Below the pieces are notes generated by a model, which saw only the letters and a program-made list of their open reading frames with translations, did not search any database and was not told the origin of the DNA. DNA of 12,500 nt, from positions 117,501 through 130,000 of the forward strand of contig MCFG01000085.1 in assembly GCA_002104895.1 (NCBI GenBank), read 5' to 3'. Source of the stretch: Anaeromyces robustus (taxonomy: Eukaryota; Neocallimastigomycota; Neocallimastigomycetes; Neocallimastigales; Neocallimastigaceae). Position numbers and translations under genes: made by a program. Positions 7,593 through 12,500 of this stretch are shown here, one piece after another (within the stretch, counting starts at the first letter, position 1; each line of letters starts with the position of its first letter).

Positions 7593-7602
7593 ACTCTAGC
7601 AT
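7593..7602. repeat. Target-site duplication, right copy, for LINE A4
   Basis: Exact copy of actctagcat at 6947-6956. It is followed by 28 T's (7602-7629) and then by a gaattttt(c)aaaattgtt sequence that resembles A1 near 4699-4725. The host A3 element may therefore resume here with slippage-expanded T's. Confidence 0.75.
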
Positions 7603-7653
7603 TTTTTTTTTTTTTTTTTTTTTTTTTTTGAATTTTTCAAAATTGTTTATTTT

Positions 7654-7735
7654 ATTTGCCCCCTACTTTAGGTTATCCTTACTGTATTATCAGTTTTGAC
7701 GTTCCTAGTTGTTCAATTAATTGCTTCTGTTCCCC
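7654..7735 (-). mobile_element. LINE family A fragment (A5), ORF2 C-terminal codons
   Basis: About 60-80 bp aligned with A1 at 4009-4060 (shared tgtattatcag, ttgacgttcct). On the minus strand it reads TTRNVKTDNTV, the same LSRNVNPDNTI / LTKSVEADNSV segment seen in A1 and LINE B. It is short, with stops, and has no recognisable ends. Confidence 0.6.
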
Positions 7736-7740
7736 TTTTA

Positions 7741-7984
7741 TGGAAGTTTGGTAAAAAAAAAAATAAACAAAAACAAAAATTTAAAACAAAACTTAAAAAA
7801 CAAAAACTTAAAACAAAAACTGAAAACAAAATAAAAAAAAACATAAAACATAAAAACATAAAACATAAAACTTAAAATAAACAATAAGTAATAATCAAAA
7901 TATTACTGTAAATTATTATGTATTAATTAATTTATAACAAATATCCAAATTTTTTTTTTTTGTTGACTTTTTTTCATTTTATTC

Positions 7985-8022
<38 letters not shown>

Positions 8023-8728
8023 CTTGGTTAAATTAGGGTTTTTTTTTTTTTTTATTAATTATATTATGTATTATTAAATATGTATTTCTTTTTTTTTTAA
8101 TTTATTTATTTATTATTAATCAGTAACAATTTTAAATTCATTTTATCAAATTGTAGTTGATTAATAATTATTTCTATATAATTATTTTATTATTATTATT
8201 ATTTTTTTTTTAAATTTTATTATAAGTTAAACTATTATTATTATTATTATTTATTTATTTTAATTTATTACTTTATTATTTATTTAAAATTATTTTTTCT
8301 CTGGTTAAATTATTTATTTTATTTATTTATTTATTTATTTAATCTTTTTTTTTTATTTAAAATTAATAATTAAAATAATTAAAATTTTATTATGTAATTA
8401 ATAAAAAGTAAAGTTATTTTATTGTTTTACTTTTTGTCTATCGTAATAATCTAATTATTATTTTAGTTACAAAAAAAAAAAAAATATAATTTTTTTTTTC
8501 TTAACTTTTTTTAATAAAAATTAAAAACTTTAATTTTTATTATGTAATTTCATCATCAGTAATAAAACTTTAAAGTACACTTACTAACGATTCATTATTT
8601 TATATTATTACTTTAATTATTAGTTATTATTTCATGAAAAAAAAGGGAGAAAAAGTAATTTTTTATATTATTTGTATATACATCAAATTTTTATATATAT
8701 TTATATGTATATTCTATCATTTTTTAAT
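7741..8728. other. Low-complexity AT spacer downstream of the DPBB gene
   Basis: No gene seen. Positions 7750-7890 hold an A-rich simple repeat with aaaac and cataaaa units. A 35-T run lies at 7988-8022, and tta/ttta microsatellites and A/T tracts fill the rest. It should include the 3' end of the minus-strand gene that stops at 8729. No AATAAA at a convincing place downstream of that stop was identified, so I mark no polyadenylation site. Confidence 0.6.
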
Positions 8729-10254
8729 TTACCAGTGTTGAGTACCATGGGTTTTAGTTGGGTATGGATCATCATATAAAGCAACACGTGGTAATCCATC
8801 TTCGCTATTTAAAGTAAATGTGTAAGAAGCTGGTAATGGAGCAGCTTGTTCATTACGGCGTTGGAAGTTTCTACCGGAACGAGTAACACTACGGCTAACT
8901 CCACGCTTAATAGTAGAAGCACCTCTAGTTAAGGAACGCTTAACGGTGCCAAAAGCTTCTGGGAACTTTTGCTTTAAGTCATCGTACTTTTCTGGACTCT
9001 TACGCTTTAACATTAATAAACCAAGACCAGCGGCAGCAGCACTTCCACCAATAACAATAGCAGTACCACCAACAGATGGACCAGTAGTTTCTTCCTTAGT
9101 CTTATCATCTACAATAAGTTTTTCCTTTTCTTCAGTTTCCTTTTCTTCTGGCTTTTGAGTCTTTTCCTTTGGCTTTTCAGCTTGTTTTTCTTGAGTAGCT
9201 GGCTTCTTATTGGTCTTAGCTGGTTGAACTGGAACAATTGGAGTAACCTTAGCGGCAATAGTAGTAGCTCTAACAGTAGTACTTAATTGCTTTGGTTTTG
9301 GAATAGTAGCACTAACCTTTGGCTTTGGAATAGTAGCACTAACCTTTGGTGGGGTTGGAATAGTCTTCTTAATGGTGGTAGTAGTAGTCTTCTTAGTGGT
9401 AGTGGTAGTAGTCTTCTTAGTGGTAGTGGTAGTAGTCTTCTTAGTGGTCTTCTTAGTAGTCTTCTTTTCTTCTTCATAACTCTTATCTTCAGCTTCGAAT
9501 TTACCAGATTCCCATGGGTATTGTTTCATACCCTTACCATGGTTTGTAGCTAAGTTTCTAGCAGCTTCCTTGAATGATCCAAGAACCTTACTAACTGATA
9601 CATGTTTCTTTTCAGCGAATTCTTCAAGAGCATCACTATCATAGACTGGACCTTCAACAATTTTACCAGAGTTATCGACAAATACGTATACCATTTTAAC
9701 TATACCATGATCTTTATCAGCAATTAACTTGAAAGCATCAGCTGATAAATCAATTTGAGTATCAGCACAAGAACCACATTGATCAATAACTTTTGCTCTA
9801 ACTATTTATTTATATTTATAAAAAGAATATATACCTATATTTAATAATTTGATTTTTTTTTTTAAATTTTTCTTTATTTTATTATTTACTTACCCATTTT
9901 ATAACTTCCATCAGCTTTTTCATCAATAATCATACCAACGTAATTTATATGACAGAACTTTCTATCATATTTGTCAAAGTAATAATTTGGCTTTATATTT
10001 TTTAAATAAATATTTAAAAATTATTAAAATTTTATTACTTTCTCATTTTAATTTTTTAAATCTTTTAAATTATTTATTTTACTTACAATAGCAGCAAACA
10101 TTCTATCACTTGGAATACCACCTCCACATTTTGGATGTTTTTCAGTATGACATTCATCTGGACAACCATAGAATGATGACTTGTATGGATATTTCTTAGC
10201 CATAACAACTTGAGCTATTATTGTAGCTAATAATAATACTAAATATGATTTCAT
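8729..10254 (-). CDS. Membrane-anchored double-psi beta-barrel (expansin/RlpA-like) protein, 445 residues, three exons
   Basis: Exons on the minus strand are 10254-10087, 9990-9894 and 9801-8729, with introns of 96 and 92 nt (both GTAAGT donors; AG acceptors). Splicing joins ..SDRMFAAI to PNYYFDKYDRKFCH (phase 0), and SYKM to VRAKVIDQCGSC (phase 1). Residues 1-19 are a signal peptide (MKSYLVLLLATIIAQVVMA). Residues ~25-130 are the barrel domain, with C31, C35, C43, C69, C97 and C100. VIDQCGSC..TQIDLSADAF is the conserved D-x-C..C...DLS.xAF core, with D95 and D106 at the usual Asp positions. A stalk follows: KKTTTTTT repeats (~204-234), VSATIPKPK twice (~242-259) and a Lys/Glu-rich part (~282-330). 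A transmembrane segment spans ~332-353 (GGTAIVIGGSAAAAGLGLLM), then LKRK and a basic tail ending YDDPYPTKTHGTQHW. Expansin- and RlpA-like barrels bind or loosen wall polysaccharide. No carbohydrate-binding domain or dockerin is seen, so a cell-surface or own-wall role is inferred. Confidence 0.88.
9300..9353. repeat. 27-bp tandem repeat, two units, inside the DPBB gene
   Basis: Two adjacent units beginning ggaatagtagcactaacc encode VSATIPKPK twice on the minus strand. The period is a multiple of three, so the frame is kept. It lies in the Pro/Lys part of the stalk. Confidence 0.85.
9363..9470. repeat. 24-bp coding minisatellite (KKTTTTTT), with 12-bp half units
   Basis: The marker gtcttctta recurs at 9363, 9387, 9411 and 9435 (24-bp period), then at 9447 and 9459 (12-bp period). 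Each 24-bp unit encodes KKTTTTTT and each 12-bp unit KKTT on the minus strand. Thr would be O-glycosylated in a fungal surface protein, giving a stiff stalk. Length is likely to vary between strains. Confidence 0.85.
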
Positions 10255-10332
10255 CTTGAATTATATATTTATTTTTTTTTATAATATTATTTTAAATTTT
10301 AATTTTATATTTTTTTTAAATTATTTTTGTAA

Positions 10333-10339
10333 CCCTCCC
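10333..10339 (-). promoter_or_regulatory. G-rich block in the 5' flank of the DPBB gene (candidate element)
   Basis: GGGAGGG on the minus strand, about 80 nt upstream of the start codon, is the only G/C cluster in an otherwise almost pure A/T flank. Such an island could be a transcription-factor site, but there is no second copy near a related gene here to test it against. Confidence 0.25.
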
Positions 10340-12081
10340 TTTTTTTTTTTTTAATTATTTTAATAACAATATGTAAAAAAAAAAGTCTATTTATTACAAT
10401 TTTTTTTATTTATTATTATTATTTAATTTTTTTTTTTTTTATTTATTTAATTTTTTTTTTTTTTATTTTATTATTAAAAATAAAAAAAACAAAGAAAAAT
10501 ACTTATATTTATATATAACGAAAAAAAAAATATTTTTTTCTAAAATTTAAAAAAAGAAAAAAAAAAAGAAAAAACAAATTTTCTTTAGAAATTGTTTGTA
10601 TATATATACAATTTAAAAAACTTGTTAATAATATTATTAATATTATTAAATAAATAAAATAAATATATATTACAATATATAAAATATATCATTTTAAATT
10701 ACATATTTTTCATAAAAAATTAATTAAAAATTAATATACATAATAATATGAAAATTATTTTAATATTATTTAAACTTTTTATCATATATTATGAAAAAAT
10801 TTTATTAGTTAATAAATTATAAATTTAAACTATATATTATCAGTATATTCTATAATATGATAATATATATAAAATATATAAAAGTATTGAAAGTTCTATT
10901 GTATAAAGTTCAAAATTTAATTATTTTGAATTATTATGAATAAATAAGGGACCAAGTCTGTTATGTATTAAGTTTTAAAATATTATTATATGCTAATCAA
11001 CTATAATATATATTTTAATATAATTTAATATATAATATTATGTTTTAGAATTAATTAAATATTATTACAACTCTATTTCAAGGATAGTAATGGGTATATA
11101 TAATTTTTATTATATTATTATTTTTTAAAGTTTTACATCACTCTGTCCATTAAAATATATTATTAATATAATTTAATATATAATATATATTAATATATTA
11201 TTTTAATAAAATAATATTAAATATAATATATGTTTAATATATTATATAATATATATTTCAATAAGAAATTATTTATTTTTTTATATGAAAAACCAAAAGT
11301 AAAAAAACACAAAAAAAAAAAAAAATAAAATAAAATAAAAAACAAAAAACAAAAAAAAAAACAAATTATAATGAATGTACTAATATTTTCAATATAATAA
11401 TATTTAATTATGTGATGTGATTTGACACTTTGGTAAAAACAAATTTAATGGTCTTTAATATTGTTAATTTTATTATTTATTTAATTATAATACAATGAGG
11501 CTTGATTATCCAATTATTTATTTATTTATTTACATATTTTTTGTTTTGGTTAAATAATAATAAAAAAAATAAAAGTAAAAAATTTTAAATATTTTTTTTT
11601 TATACAACCTTTTATCTAATGAATATAAAAACTTTTTAATATTAATTTTATGATATTTTATTATTTACCCATAAAAAATATCATTATTTGCCATAAACTT
11701 TTTAAATTAAAAAAAAACTTTTTTTCTATCAAATAGTACATAGTACATGTGTAAATAAAAAATTTTTAATAATAAATGTTATTTGTTATTTATTATATAT
11801 TATTATATAATATGATATAATATATTAATAGTAAATGTTATATATTATTATATATTATTATAGATTATTTTAAGTTTATTTAATTATTATATAAAATTAA
11901 GGCTTAAACATCATAAAGTCAAAATTAAATCATATATTGATTAACAAATAAATAAAAATTATTAATATTTATATATTTATATTTATTAATAAGAACAAAT
12001 TTAGTATTTATTTATATTTATTTATTATATTTATTTTTTCTTTTTCTTTTCTATTTTTGAGAATGTACAAATTAATATATT

Positions 12082-12082
<1 letters not shown>

Positions 12083-12112
<30 letters not shown>
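12083..12112. repeat. Poly-T tract, 30 bases, followed by an A-run
   Basis: T30 directly joined to an A-run gives a self-complementary junction. No retroposon features (AATAAA, duplication) are visible beside it. Confidence 0.7.
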
Positions 12113-12119
<7 letters not shown>

Positions 12120-12284
12120 AAGATAATTCTTAGCAGTTGTTTTGTTGTGTTGTGGACAAATCAAATAAGATATACAAGAATACATTTATGTAAATAGTTT
12201 AAAATCTATAATATTTATTTAATATGCGTTATTTAATATTAGTTAATTAAAAAAAAAAAAAAGGATTTAAAATTTTATCTTTTT

Positions 12285-12500
12285 CTTATTATTATTATTA
12301 TTATTATTATTAATATTATTAATTATTATTATTAATTATTATTATTTATTAAATATTAAATATTAATTATTAATTATTAAATATAAATTATTAATATTAA
12401 TATTAATTATTAATATTAATATTAATATTAATTAATAGAATTCTTTTTTTTTTTTTTTTTTATTTATTTATTTATTATTTATTATTTATTATTTATTATT
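12285..12500. repeat. Trinucleotide and tetranucleotide AT microsatellites
   Basis: (tta)n from about 12287, interrupted taat/ttaat arrays to 12435, T18 near 12444-12461, then (ttta) and (ttatttatta) arrays up to the edge of the window. Confidence 0.8.

Larger units (their letters stand above)
10255..12500. other. AT-rich intergenic DNA with microsatellites
   Basis: No gene, RNA gene or retroposon end is supported. The left part must hold the promoter and 5' UTR of the DPBB gene. From 10600 to 11260 there are dense TA-rich dyad-like tracts. A run of A's with scattered C lies at 11306-11365, T30 at 12083-12112, and tta/taat/ttta microsatellites from 12285 to the right edge. Short less AT-rich patches (10945-10965, 11075-11095, 12125-12175) show no open frame or recognisable motif. 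Confidence 0.6.

Noticed and set aside
8946-9553. Plus-strand open frames at 8946-9158 and 9287-9553 and the minus frame at 9283-9477
   Set aside because: These are shadows of the DPBB gene. The repeats of the stalk keep other frames open too (Leu/Arg- and Ser/Gly-rich translations).
1-12500. tRNA, rRNA or other structured RNA genes
   Set aside because: No B-box-like GGTTCGAATCC sequence, rRNA core or other G/C-containing conserved RNA segment was seen by reading. A covariance search could still find a divergent one.

Overview
This window is very AT-rich eukaryotic nuclear DNA, with homopolymer A or T runs of up to 55 bases and short introns that have GTAAGT- or GTATAA-type donors. Its two protein genes fit a fungus. 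The combination of extreme AT content, long A/T runs, a Thr/Lys-rich extracellular protein with a double-psi beta-barrel (expansin/RlpA-like) domain and G/C-ending codons in the strongest exons suggests an anaerobic gut fungus (Neocallimastigomycota). That placement is inference.

Layout. (1) Positions 81-840, minus strand: the 5' end of COPB2, the coatomer beta-prime subunit of the COPI vesicle coat. I assembled it from four coding exons: an apparent ATG-only exon, a 21-nt micro-exon and two WD40 exons. The gene runs off the left edge. (2) 841-2640: AT-rich intergenic DNA with a hairpin and a 51-bp tandem duplication. (3) 2640-3560: possible highly decayed plus-strand reverse transcriptase. 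(4) 3735-7740: a nest of dead, 5'-truncated non-LTR (LINE) retrotransposons, nearly all on the minus strand. They show conserved ORF2 C-termini, a Cx2Cx7Hx4C zinc-knuckle region, an AATAAA signal about 20-25 nt before a poly(A) tail (poly-T on the plus strand), and two nested insertions bounded by target-site duplications. An unidentified plus-strand retroposed stretch ending in 55 A's lies inside this nest. (5) 7741-8728: low-complexity spacer. (6) 8729-10254, minus strand: a complete three-exon gene for a 445-residue type I membrane protein. It has a signal peptide, a DPBB domain, a long Thr/Lys/Pro/Glu stalk, one transmembrane segment and a basic cytoplasmic tail. (7) 10255-12500: AT-rich spacer with microsatellites and no gene that I can support.

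The two genes have no evident functional link. COPB2 is housekeeping vesicle traffic; the DPBB protein is probably a cell-surface or cell-wall-associated protein. Most long open frames in the repeat zone are remnants of LINE ORF2, or antisense shadows of those remnants. No CRISPR array, tRNA, rRNA or prokaryote-type system was seen.
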